This document shows positions 42,395 to 56,600 of a DNA stretch of 64,000 nucleotides, piece after piece. Source of the stretch: Nereocystis luetkeana (lineage: Eukaryota > Sar > Phaeophyceae > Laminariales > Laminariaceae); the NCBI GenBank assembly GCA_031213475.1, contig JARUPZ010000005.1, positions 10,239,260-10,303,259 on the forward strand, given 5' to 3'. Below the pieces are notes generated by a model, which saw nothing but the letters and a program-made list of their open reading frames with translations, ran no database searches and was not told the DNA's origin. The stretch's first letter is position 1; every line of letters begins with the position of its first letter. The position numbers were made by a program, and so were the translations under genes.

Positions 42395-43908
42395 CATACA
42401 TGGGTTTATTTTATTTGCGCGTACGTCTGCTGTTCACACGCGGTAGTCACAGGTGTCACCCCCCCCTCCCCTCGCGCCCCCTCCCTCCCCGGTACCTACA
42501 TGCCTTCATTTTTATCGCGCATAGGGTTCAGCAGCATTATCGCTGCTCGTCGATTTTCATCGAATGTTACTACTACGGGGAACCATAGTTGATAGGACCA
42601 AATATTGTTGGTAAAAATGGTTAAAACATGTAGGTTTTTATGTGTACCATAGGTCCTGTTAACTATGGTCCCCCGTAATATTACGGGGGGGCATAGCAAA
42701 CAGGACCTATGGTACCCACAAAAACCTATTACGGGGGACCATAGTAAATAGGACCTACGGCACACACAAAAAACTATATATTTACCTATTTGTATGAACA
42801 ATATTTGGTCCTATTTACTATGGCCGCCCGCAAAAAAAAAAAACTCACCTCATTTTTACAAACAATATTTGGTCCTATTTTACTACGGTCCCCCGCAACA
42901 ACAACTCACACTCTCGCTTTCCCCGGCATTGAGAAAAAGGAACACAAACAATTTCTTGGTTTTTTTTTGTCCTTTTGGTTTTGGGAGCCCGCCGGGTATC
43001 GAACACCAACAGAGGTAGCATCAAATCTGTTGAGCTAACGAGTAATGGTCACATATCCCATGTGTGCGACGCCTCCAGCGGGTATATCGTATCTGCTGCA
43101 GCAGCAGCAGCAGGAGCAGCAGCATCAGCAGCTGCGGTGAGCTTTGGCTACTTTTGGCATGCTTATAGGAAGCGAGAGAGTTTCTTCAACGAGGAGTGTC
43201 CGATTTTGTAGACCGCTAGAAAAACTGCCACGACTCGTGGCACGCGCGATCGAAGTGTCAACATCACACCAGCGAGCGCTTGCGAGGATGGGTTTCCAGT
43301 TCCCATCTTTCGCAAAAATACGGCTTTCGAGGAGGCTTTCCTCTTTGCCAAATATGAGATTCGAATAAGAAAAAACGATCTCACACAGGGGAAGCTCGGC
43401 AAAGAGACAGAGGTGTCACATTTCCGCTGGAACATTTCCTGAATGACGGGGTCTCTCAACCCAAAACCGTCGGAAGGCCAAATCTTGTTTCGAGAAAAAA
43501 CAACGTTTTTGTATACTTGAGCCATGGGAATGTTCATCGGAATGCCATTTGATTCTTACTAACGTCAGTTTTCGGGTGGGATATGGAGCTCCTTAAGGTC
43601 AAGTGAGGAGCCTCAGAAATTTTAGGGTGGGCCTCTATCGTAGATATCCTCTGAGCTTACCCTCGGAGGGGAGAGTGGCGCCGCCGACGAAGAGGAGTCG
43701 TTTCCTGGAAAAGCGCCCCAGTCCCTGGCGAGGGGGCGGAGAGAGAAAAACGCGGAAAAGAAAAACAAAAACGAACGCACTCAGCCACAGCAGCAAGAAC
43801 AGCAACGGCACCAACATCAGCAAGAGTGTGCGTCGACAACAGCAGCAAAAACCGCAACCACAGCGCAACAATAACAACAGCAGCAGCAACAAAAACAACA
43901 ACACCACC

Positions 43909-43993
<85 letters not shown>

Positions 43994-44164
43994 GCAACAC
44001 CAACAGCAAGTGAGTCGCACCAGCAACATCATAAAAGCAGCAGCTATAGACTCAAAACAATACGCGTAGCGGCAGCGGCAGCTACAATGCTTTCAGCGCA
44101 ACCCAGCGGCAGCAACAGTCCGTACAGCATCATCAACTATTCATCAACACAGCAGCAGCAACAG

Positions 44165-44202
<38 letters not shown>

Positions 44203-44214
44203 GCAGTTGTTGCA

Positions 44215-44245
<31 letters not shown>

Positions 44246-47200
44246 CAACAGCAGCTACCTGGTTGACCGGTGGCGCTCGAAAAAAATGTGCCCGCAAGAT
44301 AGGCCGAAAGACAACAAGAGCAGGACCACCAACACAACACACCACCACCACCAACACCAACACCAACACCAACACCATCCCCAACACCACTACCCCCATC
44401 ACCACCAACACCAACACCACTACCCCCATCACCACCACCAACACCATCACCAACACCGCCACCACCACCACCACCACCACCGCCACCGCCACAAAGGAAT
44501 CACCTGCTGTTGGTGCTGGCCGTTCCGCAAGACGATGCCGGGGACACCGGGGCCGAGTTAAGCCGGTGCCCGCCTCCGCCTCCGCTGCCGCTGTGCCGGG
44601 AAAGTACGGTCGTTACATGAGGAGGGGTGCGTTTGTGTGTGTGAGTGGGGGGGGGGGGGGGGGGGGGTACTTGTGTGTCGTACGACGATAGACCTTCCTT
44701 CGCATCCTTACAATTGCCGGGACGGGGCATGTCGGGATTTCATCGGGGTACATGTTGGTGGCAAGCGTTTTACATCTCCAGAGTTGTTCCATGGATATGA
44801 ACGCAAGGTGAACTGGGCGGGAGGAGGGGGGGGGGGGGGGGGGGGGGGTGACCTCTTGTCCAGAAGATCGTGGGGGTAAAACCGCCTAATGGTAATGTTA
44901 GTACCAGTTGAGCTGGAAGGCAAAAAATGATGAGCAAAAAAAAAAAACGAAAACCGAAAGAAAAATAAATAAAAAAATGATGGGGAGTAGGGGAGGTTCG
45001 AGATACGGTTCGTAGCGCAAAACCGACAATAACAACAACGCCAACTGGACACAACACCACCATGACCATCCCCAACACCAACAACACCAATTAACACCAA
45101 CTACCCCCGGTACCATCACCAACAGCACAACAACAAAAAAAAAACTGTGAAGAACAACACCGCCAACACCACCACCTGCCTCACCCCCCGACCCCCCGCC
45201 CCCCTCCCCCGCCTGGCCCCGTCTACCTAAATTGGTCACGGTCGCTATGATGGGTGCACCGATGAGGACCGCCAACCCCACCCCCACCCCCACCACCGCA
45301 ACCAACAACACCCCCCCCCCCCCCACACACACACACCCCTCACACCTCCTCCCCCACCCCCCTAATGTATATGCTGAACACCACCACCAGAATGGGTGCG
45401 CCGATGGGCACCATCACCCCCACCACCACCCCCCACCACGAACAGCATGAACACCACCACCACTTCCTCCGCTCCACTACACCACCCACTCCCACCCCCC
45501 CCGACCCGGACACCACCGCTGTCATGGGTCACGCCGCCGAGTGGACCGCCACCCCCAACCCCTCACCACCACCGCCACCATCAACAACAACACCACCACC
45601 ACCACCACCACCACCACCACCCCCACCCCCACCCCCACCCCCACCCCCACCACACCCCACCTATGTTGAAGACCACCGCTATGATGTGTTCGCCGATGAG
45701 GACCGGCAACCCCGCCATCGCCACCGGCACCACTGCCACCGGCATCGCTCCGGTGCTGCCGGCGGCGCAATCGGGAGAAGTAGTTGAGGGGTCCGTAGAG
45801 CGGCTGGTAGTTCACGAGGGGTGCCTCGGTGGAGAAGAGAGACAGCTTGCGGCTGGGCTTGACGGCCGCCTCGATGAACTCCTCCAGCAGCATCGCGCAG
45901 TCGTCGGCGTACCTTATTTAATTGTTTACATACATATATACCAGTATGTATTTACGTAGGGCGGGGAGGGTGGCCGGTGGTGTGGGTTCGGCAAACGAGA
46001 ACAAGGACAAAGACGTGAACAAGATTAAGCTCAAGAGCAAGCGCAAGAGCGGAACGAGAGCAAGAACAGGATATCATAAACAAGAAAAATAACAAAAATA
46101 AGAACAACAAGAACGAAAACGAGAACAAGAATAAGCTAACAAGAACAAGATAACAATAACAAGATCACACGAACAAGATAACAACAAGAAAACAACAAGA
46201 TAAAAAGAACAAGATAACAAGAACAAGATGAAAATAACAAGATGAAAATAACAAAATAACAAGAACAAGATAACAAGAACAAGATAAAATAACAAGATAC
46301 CAAGAACAAGATAACAATAACAAGAAAACAAGATAACAAGATAGCAAGAAAAAGACGACAAGAACAAGATAACAAGAACAAGATAGCAAGAAAAATACGA
46401 CAAGAACAAGATAACAAGAGCAGGATAACAAGAACAAGATAACAAGAACAAGATAACAAGAACGAGATAATAAGAACATGAACCAGACATACGTACCTGC
46501 TATATATTAACCAATCGTGATTTTTTTAATAAGAACCTGACAAAAAAGGGGGGGAATAACCAAAAACTGCTCCCACAAAAAACGAGAACAAGAACAAGCA
46601 CAAAAACGAGCAAAATTACAAAACAAAAAAGGGACAAATTATAATTCGTATGTGCACATCAACAAATCGAAAAATCCAAAAGAAAAACAAAATGGACGAA
46701 AAAAAAGGGGGGGGAAAAGAAGAAAAACCCTAGGAGAGTAGCTGCTGCTATTAATAGCTGTGCTGCTGCTCCTGCTTTCTGTCTAAGCATAGAAGCGGCT
46801 GCAGCCTGCTTTGATGAACATACTCCTATCGGGGGTAAGGTCAGGTCGGGTCAACACGCGCAAGCCGGTGGTGACAGCGGCCAGCCTTCTCTCCGCTGTT
46901 GCGACGGGAGCTACGTATGGGTGAATTAAATTGGCACAAGAACCACGTAATCTAGACGTGGAAGCGTGGTGAGCTTGCGCTTTCTGATGAAAAATAAAAT
47001 AAACATGAATGAATACCTGGTACATGAATAAATGAATGAATAAATGAATAAACCAATCAATAAATAAATGAATAAACGAATAAATGAATACATGAATAAA
47101 TGAGTAAGTGAATAAATGAATAATAAAAGAATGAAAGAATAAATGAAAAATGAATACATGAACGAATGAATGAACACATAAAAAAAAGAAAATATATTAG

Positions 47201-50200
47201 GGATCGCTAACCGACATGATAATAATATGCAGCGTGTTGTTGCAGATAAATGAACAAATAAATAGACAAATAAAAAAAAATAAAAAAATAAAAAAAAAAT
47301 GAATGAGTAAATGAATGAATAAATACTTCGTAAATACCCTTGGTAAAAAAATAATAAATAAAAAAACAAATAACTGAATGAATGAATAAAAATGTATTAC
47401 ATTCAAAAACAACAGAGCGCAAGCAAAATTACAAGATATCGAGAAAACAAAACAACAGCACAACAACGGCACAACAACAACATAACAAAACCGAACCGAA
47501 ACCATAACCGAATCAAACCAGACAAAAAAAAAACGAAACCACTACCAACCGAATAAACCAGACCAACCAAAACAGCCACCAACCTTAGCAACGCAGTCCC
47601 GTTTTGGGGACACACTACTTGAAATTTGACAATTAATAGTTTGTCCCCAAAACAGGACTGCAGTTTCAATAGGGTTGCTATAACCCTTTCTCTCACTTTC
47701 TGCTGTTTTCGACGAAAATCCAGCCGTTCGCATCGCATTCACGTCGCAGACAGCACTCCGCCCGCCCTTGCATTCTGAAAAAACGAAACCACTACCAACC
47801 GAATAAACCAGACCAACCAAAACAGCCACCAACCTTAGCAACGCAGTCCCGTTTTGGGGACACACTACTTGAAATTTGACAATTAATAGTTTGTCCCCAA
47901 AACAGGACTGCAGTTTCAATAGGGTTGCTATAACCCTTTCTCTCACTTTCTGCTGTTTTCGACGAAAATCCAGCCGTTCGCATCGCATTCACGTCGCAGA
48001 CAGCACTCCGCCCGCCCTTGCATTCTGAGCACGCCAAGTCAAACTGAACCAACTCGAACCAAACCAACCCTCACCAGCCCCCCCAGGCCAAACCAAACAA
48101 ACCAAACAAACTAAACTCTGAAACCGCCGCCAAGCCAAAAACCCTTCACCCTCCCCTCACTTTCGGCTGTTCTTGACGAAGCTCCACCCATTCACGTCGC
48201 AGACGAAGCTCCGCCCCTGCACCCTCAGGATGTCGAACCCGCACACGCACTGCAGAAACGCCGTCGAAATCTTGCCAGCATATTCCTTCTCCGAGGACGA
48301 CAGTATCACCGGAAACCTGCAAGAGGCGTGCCGTGGGGGTGGGGGCGGGGGTGGGGTTAGGGTAGAGTAGGGGTGGGCTAAGGGTAAAGGTCTAGTGGGG
48401 GGGGGGGGGGGGGAGTGGGGTTGGAGTATAGGGCGAGGCGGAAGGGTGTACTCGATCTCATGCATGGCCGTAGTCGTACCGCCGTAGACCCTTGCACGGA
48501 GCATTGTAGGGCTTTCACCGACCAGGCAGACATTGATTGCTTGCACCAGGCGCGAAGCGCCGTGAGGTGTTGGGCGAGTCGCATCGAGGGTGAGCGGTAT
48601 CCTACTGAAAACCGCTTGTGAGGCGGTCTCGCGTATGGATGACAGCTTCAGCGAGTTGATTTAATTTCCGATGTGGCCACTTCCAGAGACAGCAATGGGT
48701 TGACTTTGTAGATATATACCTGGTACCTCGTACAGGCTGTGGGGCTGTTAATCGGGTCGCGTTGTTTTGCTCATTTGTTTCATAACAAAGTCAGCGACTG
48801 CAGGTATTGAGGCACGGAGCTCCCATACTATAATCAAGTGAGGAAACATCACAAAATTTCGGCTGCTCCCCGCTACGGACCTCTCCGGCCGTCCCCTGTG
48901 TCTCTTTCACCGTACTCTTCGACTCTGGGGGCATCGCATTTAGTAGATGTTTCCTACTACAAACAAAAAAAGATGTTTCCTACGATATATATATATATAT
49001 ATTATATACCTGGTACGAAGTAAATATATATATATATACTATACCCTGGTATATATATATCGCTCCCCCCGATCCCCTGACAACCTTTATCAGTACATGC
49101 TTTCGTCGAATATTGTGTCCTCGATCATCTCTATTAAGCCACACACGTCTACGCTCTGACCATAACAGCAACCGTCCGCCCCCTCTTTCATGCCGTCTTG
49201 CTACTTTTATCTTCTCCTCTTTACCCATGCAGATTCTCCAACCTTGCATCCTACCCCCCCCCCCCTCTCCCTCTTTTCTCCCGCGACTCTTGAAATACCA
49301 CTATATCTAGGTCGCGCTCATTTACTTTTTGTTCGGCTATTAGAAAAGCCGTGTGCGCTCTTCCGTGGCGAAATCCACGCGCGTTCCTTGATACCTTTTC
49401 TCGGCTTCTATTTCGTTTCACAACATCCACTCCGCTCTTGTCTTGACCCCTTTAGAACCGCAGTCCCGTTTTGGGGACAAACTACTTGAAAATTTGACTG
49501 GTTTGTCCTCAAAACGGGACTGCGGTTCTAAAAGGGTTAAGCGTTCCGTCTGCTCCGTCACTATTCCTACCCTCTCTTTCCGTTTCCGGCTCCGGTTTCG
49601 CCTTTCGTCTGTTCTTATGTCTCTCCTCCCCCCCCCTCGGACCACTAACTGTTTCCTGCCTCCTCTCGCCCCCGTCTAACACCTATCTGCAGGATACTCC
49701 ATCCCAGTCTCCTAACCCATACCGACACTCTTTCTGTCTCTACTCCCTCTGCCACTACATGCTCGCTTCCGGGTTTAGCGTGACTCGGAAATGTCTTCCC
49801 CCTCCCTTCTTTTTTCCGCTCTTCCTATCGCAAACCAATACGGTCCTATTTTCGCCGCACTTCCTGTTGAGCTCTGTTTTCGCCGGCGCCCCTACGAGTA
49901 GGAACTTCAAACACCAGCGCTCCTATTACTATTACGGGGGGCCATAGTTAACAGGACCAAATATTGTTAGTAAAAATGGTTAAACGTATAGGTTTTTATG
50001 TATACCATAGGTCCTGTTAACTATGTTCCCCCGTAATAGTGCTCTGCTCTTACAACAAAATATTCTCCACCCACCCACCCACCCACCCATCCACCCACCC
50101 CGCCTCACCGTCCCTCTCCCCCCATCTTCCGACAATACCTCCAGCTTGTTGTTGTTCAGATTTGTAGTGGGAAGTGCTCAAGTTGCTGGGACTTCCCAAT

Positions 50201-53200
50201 CCTAGTACTCGTGCTCGTTGAGGGTCTGGTGTCTTTCAGATCGCTTCGCCGGCGCACCACGCGTCCAACACTGGGCTCGTAGCCTGGAGCCAAGTCCAAC
50301 ACCCTTCACAAAAGTACCCCACGTTTTGTGTCAGGCGATCTGCATGGTAACCACCATCCTGACGTCCCACGACCGTACCTCCTCTCTTCTTGCCTCGCTG
50401 CTGTACTGGCTACTACTTTCCTTGCGGGAGGGACGGTTTTTTTTCCGTGCAAGCTTCAATCAAGGACGGCTTGCATAACACGAAGCCTTACCCACACATC
50501 GGGATACCCCGCACGTCATACGGCTTAGACACGTCAGCGGCATACAGGGCAACGAATACGGTCGTGGGTCGCCAGGATGGTGGTTACCATGCCCATCGCC
50601 CGACACAAACGTGGGGTACTTGTGTGAAGGGTGTTGAACTTGGCTTCAGGCTACGGGTCTGTTTTTGGAGACACAACTTGGAGCCGGGGTGGGGCTAGGC
50701 CAGGGTGGAGCGAGGTGGGGTGCGTCAACAAACAGCAACAACAACAACAACGCATCAACACCAACACCAACAGCAACACCAACACCAGCTAGGGCAACAA
50801 CACCATCACCACAACGGCAAACCAATAACACATTAGCATCCACGACACCAACATCAACATCACCACCAACGTTGATGATACCACCACCACCAGAAGAACC
50901 ACCCCATCGAAACCAGGAAGGCAACGCACGGACACGCACCATGGCCGCTCCCGAAACGTCCCTCTCCCCCCCCCCCCCCTCCCTCCCTCCCTCCCTCCCT
51001 CCCTCCCTCTCTCCCTCCGCTCCCACCTGATCTCCTTGCCCTCAGCATTGCGGTTGACCTTCCCATCCAAGGCAGGTGATTTCCGCGCCTCGGCGTGGCC
51101 ATAGTCGGGGCCGACGGTGTAAACCTTTCATTGGGCAAAAACGAACGGAACGATGGGAACGATTGAAAAAAAAGAAAAGAAGACCAGTCCCCTGTAGCAC
51201 GAGCGGGGGATTCGAGCATCACACGAAGCTTGGAAATTTGGACTTAATCCTTGCACATGATCATTGATTTTGAAAAAAACATACCCATTTACATCAATAT
51301 TACATTACAGAAAGCAGCGCACACGGCTCGGTGGCGTTGCGGGCGTGAAACGTCTGCGACTGGCTGGGAAAAAAAACCCCATCGAATCCAAAAAAAAATA
51401 AAAATAAATAAAGGGACTGAAAGAAATGAGCCTCACAATATAAGCAAGGAATACGATAGTGTTGGACGGTAGTCCCGTAGCTTGTGCGGCGCAAACCGCA
51501 GGCTGGGGGGTTAACAACGAAAAATCATCTCGGAGCAACCCTCCCGAGGAGACTGCTGTGGGTGGCCTCGAAGAGTTCCAGTGATATGATAGTGCGTCGG
51601 TACGACTGAGTACGGAATAGGACCCGGTACCCCACCATACGAGTACTGATATTATTCGTACGAGGCGTAAACACCAGCGTGAAAAAGGAGACAAAGTTAC
51701 TGGGACATTGACAAGTACCTGGTACCAAACATAGCACATACACGAGCACGGCCAAAAACACAGAGGAGAGGGTGGGAGCAAGGAAGACAGCTTGCCAGTG
51801 ACCCCGGCTTGCCGTCGAGGGTAAAAAAACCGGGAGGCAAAAGCGAGCCTGAGGCCGACAACTACGGGATCGGAAAGCCAGGAAACACTACAGCTTTTGT
51901 GTTTCTTTCACCCGTCATCGCGCAGAAGCCCCGCGAGCAGCGCCGTCGGTATGGTGATGGGTCAACGTTTCGTATACTATTGCGGGGGACCAAAGTTAAT
52001 ACCTGGTAGGACCCATGGTGCACACAAAAACCTATACGTTTAACTATTTTTAAAAACAAGATTTGGTCCCTTATGTACTATGCTCCCCCGTAATATCTAC
52101 CCACAAAAACAAAAACAAAAACAAAACAAAGAAAGTGTTGAAAATAAAAACTTCGAAAAAAGTGTTTTTCGCACATAGTATACTGCCGTAGCACCAAACG
52201 CCGCCACGAGCGCTCTTCGCCTCGCAGAGCACGGATCGGATCGCATTGAAACTTCCACGGACGGTATGCTCCTTTGCTCTTCTTGATAATCAATCCTCCT
52301 TGCCAAGTTTGAGGGGCCGTAGGCGGAGGAGTCGCTTAGAGACGTATGTGAGACCAAGACCCATTTCCGTGAGAGAACACAAAAAAAAAAAAACTTTTTT
52401 TTTTCTTCTCTGGTCGAAAATGGCCTCGGCTTCTCTGTAGGAAACGGCTGATGCGGAAGCGGATCAGGCTCACCACGCCCCAAGCGAAGCTTCCTGACGC
52501 AGACCACTTACATATGTACGGCCCTCGAACTTGCCGCCGACGACTCTTCGCTCAGGGAGATCTCTCGGTGGTCGACGGTTACAGTGCCGTGTACAAAAAA
52601 ACACGTATTTTTAGTACAGAAGAAAACTAGTTTTTTTTTTTGCCGATCCCACATCTGTCTGCCGTGAAAAAAAAAACAAAAAACAATACTTCGAAGTATG
52701 GGTTTTACCGCCACAAAGGTGGACCCCTGTTTAGTTTTTTTCAGTTTGTGCCGATCCCACAATTGTCGGTCTTGAAAAAAAAAACGAAAACAACAACAAT
52801 GGAACCATGATTTAGCGACTATTCACAAGGTACCCGGGTGACACACCTCCGGTAAATTGAGAGATACCCGGTACATCCAGAGCGTATACCCGACTAAACA
52901 CACACCCTCCGAGTGTTCCTGCTGATATGTCGGCACACCATCACCCCTCCTGCGGAGGACCATACACAGCACGCGACAACAGTCGAGAACCTCCTACTAC
53001 GGGGGACCATAGATAATAGGACTAAAATACTGTTAGTAAAAATGGCGAAGTATATAGGCGTTTGTATGTACCGTAGGTCCTATTTACTATGGTCCCCCGT
53101 AATGATATATATGTTGGCTAAGGCTCGCGGCTTATTTTGACACCAAACGACGAGCCTGTGCAAATATCTGCCATTGTGTAGGGCTCAGAGTGCCATACCT

Positions 53201-53657
53201 CGTCGAGCACAAAATGCTTATTTCAGCCGGAAATTCTCAAAAAATCCAAATATTTCAGCCCCGAGTTCTTAGCCAACAATTTTTATTTGCCACGTGTGTG
53301 TCGCGCACTGTACAGGAACCGGGACCCACGATACCAGGCAGATACTAACACACAGCCTTGAAGTTGTGTTTATCTCCACGATACCCGCACTGTACCAGCA
53401 GCGACGGCCCGCACTACACTGGTTGACTGGTTAATCCCATCCGTACCAAGCGACTTCACAGGCGCTCGAAGCCGGCAACCGAACGGCGCCCCTGAAACCA
53501 TCACCCTAGAGGGACCCCTCGCTGCTGTGCCCTTACCTTGACGTCGGTGCCTTGCGTCTCCACGAAGGCCTCGTAGATGAAAGAGCCCTCGCGCCGAATC
53601 TTGTGATGCTCGGGGTAGAACTCGCTGCTCCGGTCACCGATCTGGCCGAAAGAAGAC

Positions 53658-53689
<32 letters not shown>

Positions 53690-56600
53690 AAGCGTTCGTT
53701 TTGATTTTTCAAGCATCCGGCGTCGTGAAAAAACAAAACAAAACAAAAAACGGAAAAACGATGCCAAGTATAAGGTAATAGTTAGTTACACAACATAAAC
53801 GGCCCTTTATAATTGGGGACACATACAGTGACGAACCGAAAAAGTTCCACTGGAAGGACGGACAACGATCTATCTGTGGATGAGCTGAGGAGCTGTGCGG
53901 TATCTGTGTAGTGACAGATCCCAACACAGGAAACATCGGGCTGTTGTATATCATTGCGGGTTCTTGCGCGGCTCCAACCCGGGACAACACGAGCCACACA
54001 GAGGCCGGACAGATGAGCAAGCTAACTGACTGCCGTATATATATATATATATATATATACTTGAGTATATACGAAGAGGGGTGTGTAACGGTGCCACGTC
54101 ATAATAGCCTCCGCAAGCACGCTGGTACGCCAGCCTCCGCGAACACACGCGCACTCCACACAACGCGCACGCCCGCACACACGCAACCAAGAGTAGCGAA
54201 AAAGTGTAGTACCGCAGTCCCGCTTAGGCGACAACGGCAACCTTAATTAACCCTTCTGCAGTGCCGCAGTCCCGTTTTGGGGACAAACCAGCTGTCGATT
54301 TCAATTTCGACGTCGATTTTTTGTTTCATCCCGTCTTTTTTATTTCCCCGGGGGCATTATTATTTATCATGCTGTCTCCTTGGTTTGGGTTTGCGACCTC
54401 TTACAGCGTATCACACCTACCATCTACGTGCGTATGCTCATCTCACTTTTTTGTCCTTTTTTTGAGGTACAGTACTCGTACACGATTTTTTTTCAGTTTC
54501 TAGTATTTTAAAGCTGTGATACAGCAGTTTCGTGTGAATCGTCCTTCCGTTTCTATTTTTCCCTCCTGAGGCAACTTTCATAGTACACTCCAGCGTTATT
54601 GGGGCCTGTCCTGTGACCACAGACTGCATTGCTGAGGCGATGATATACCGTAAGAACAACGACAACAACCAACTTTGGGTCTGAGCAGAGGCTTCCCTTC
54701 CATTTATTCGACAAAATGGTTGACACAAGCTGTGTACGAGACGGGCATAACTAACCCTAATCCTTACCCGATCCCTAAGCCAATCAGAACGATCTCATCG
54801 CTGACCCTAAGCCAATCAGACCAGCCCTAACCCTGATACTAAACCATATCAGATAAACCCTTACCCTATCCCTAAGCCAATCAGGCCAACCCTAGCGCTG
54901 ACCCTGAGCCAATCAGAGCAGCCTTAACCCTGACCCCGAGCCAATCAGACCAAACCTCGAATAAGCGGCAAGCTTTACTCTCGGCTTACCACGCTCCCCG
55001 GTAACGGCGACACGGCGACAAAACTCGGACGCTCGAGTGGTCACAAATTCGGAGAGGCACAGCGTGCAGCGCGCTGGTTTATACAGCGACACACGTGTTT
55101 CTGGCAGACACGAACGCGCGCCACACCCCACCGCGTCGCACCCCTCGTTAAGAGCAATCGCGTTCACGTTAGAACCGTCCAATGGCCGGTCGACGAATAC
55201 CATAGCAGCAACGACACTACCGCCAACAGCAACAACTCCGACAACAACGTCGACAACAACTTCGACAACAACAATAACAACAACAGCAACGACAACAACA
55301 ACAACACAAACTACCCGCCCCTCCCTCGTCTCCCCACTCCCTTTCCAAGAAACGCAGAAAAAAAACGGCTCACCTTACGGAAAAGGCGCTTCGAGCCGCC
55401 GCCCGCGCTCATGGGGTAGTAGATGTAGACGTTGTGGTCTTCCGCATCGACCGGTTTCTCGACGAAGGGCTTGTGGATGATCATGCTGCCGACCTGCGGG
55501 CAATACCACGTTGGTTGAAATCGATCCGTGGATCGGTCCGTTGAGAAGCCGTTACATCACGACCTTTGGTGGAACCACCAGGTGAATCTGACGTCAACCC
55601 GTCCCAACAACGAGGACCAGTTGGAATAAGTATTAACAGGTAAAAAGGCCCTTACATTGAGGTGCAACGTGGCTATACACTACGATTAACAGGGAGTTAA
55701 TTGGAACTCTTTAGTCATTAGTATGACTGCAAGCCGCAGCACGGACTGATCCTCGATTCCAAGTTTCATGATACAGTTATTGCAGCAGAGCAAGAGTCGA
55801 GTCCTCCGCTCCTGCTCTGTACCAGGCAGGCACACATGATCTATCAACAGCTCATTTTCTGGGCTTTGGTGGGAGCCGTACAGCCTGTACAATATATATA
55901 TTTTGCTCACGTACGTACAAGAAACACGCCATATTGAAAAGCGGAAACCCACCGAATGTGTGAACGGGAGAAGAGAGGAACGAGGACAGACAGGATTCTG
56001 CTGCACCCCAGTGCCCAGCCCTAGCCCCTAGATCATCTACATGATGTGGATCGCGGTTAGTGCAATTTGTGAAAACATGCATTGAACAATATAAAAGGTC
56101 CATATACCTGTATCGAGTCGTCGCCCTCAACAATGTCCCGCTCCTCCGTCGGGGTTTCCCCGTACCTGCCGAAAGGAAACGTATCCAAAACGTAGCCGGA
56201 ACAATATCCAACAAGATACGGTCGGACGCGCATACAAAAATCATCAAAAGCAACAACGGGGGGGGGGGGGGGGGGGGGGGGAGGGGGGGTGAGGATGAGG
56301 AACAATTGCGAGCACGGGAGCAAACGAGCTAAGAAACGAAGGCTCGGAGAAACAGAAAAACAAAACAAGCGAACCAATCAACACACCGCGGAAAACACAG
56401 TGAAAGGAGAAAAAAAACAAAACAACTACGACAACAAGAAAAAAGCGAAAAAGTAACCCCGAGAAACGACCTCAACAAGAAAACGAACAAAGACAAACAA
56501 CAAAACAGGCTAGATAGAACACCGAAAAACGAACTAAGCCCTTTGCATAACATAAACGAAAATAAAAAAAGGAACGAAGCACGAAAACGACAAGAAAAAA

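Larger units (their letters stand above)
47531..48028 (+). repeat. 250-bp perfect tandem duplication
   Basis: AAACGAAACCACTACCAACC begins at 47531 and 47781; I saw no difference between the units. Each contains a family B MITE. Confidence 0.95.

Noticed and set aside
42980-43045. tRNA-like sequence on the minus strand (TTAGCTCAAC, GTTCGATACCC)
   Set aside because: Box A and box B words are present, but no acceptor stem or D/T stems form; at most a tRNA relic.
43826-44266. 146-codon plus-strand frame with Thr and Gln runs
   Set aside because: Triplet repeats (ACC, AAC, CAG) in a VIP1 intron on the opposite strand; no conserved domain.
44500-44592. Possible extra VIP1 exon reading [19 protein letters not shown]
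   Set aside because: It has an acceptor and donor, but its phases do not fit between exons 9 and 10 as modelled.
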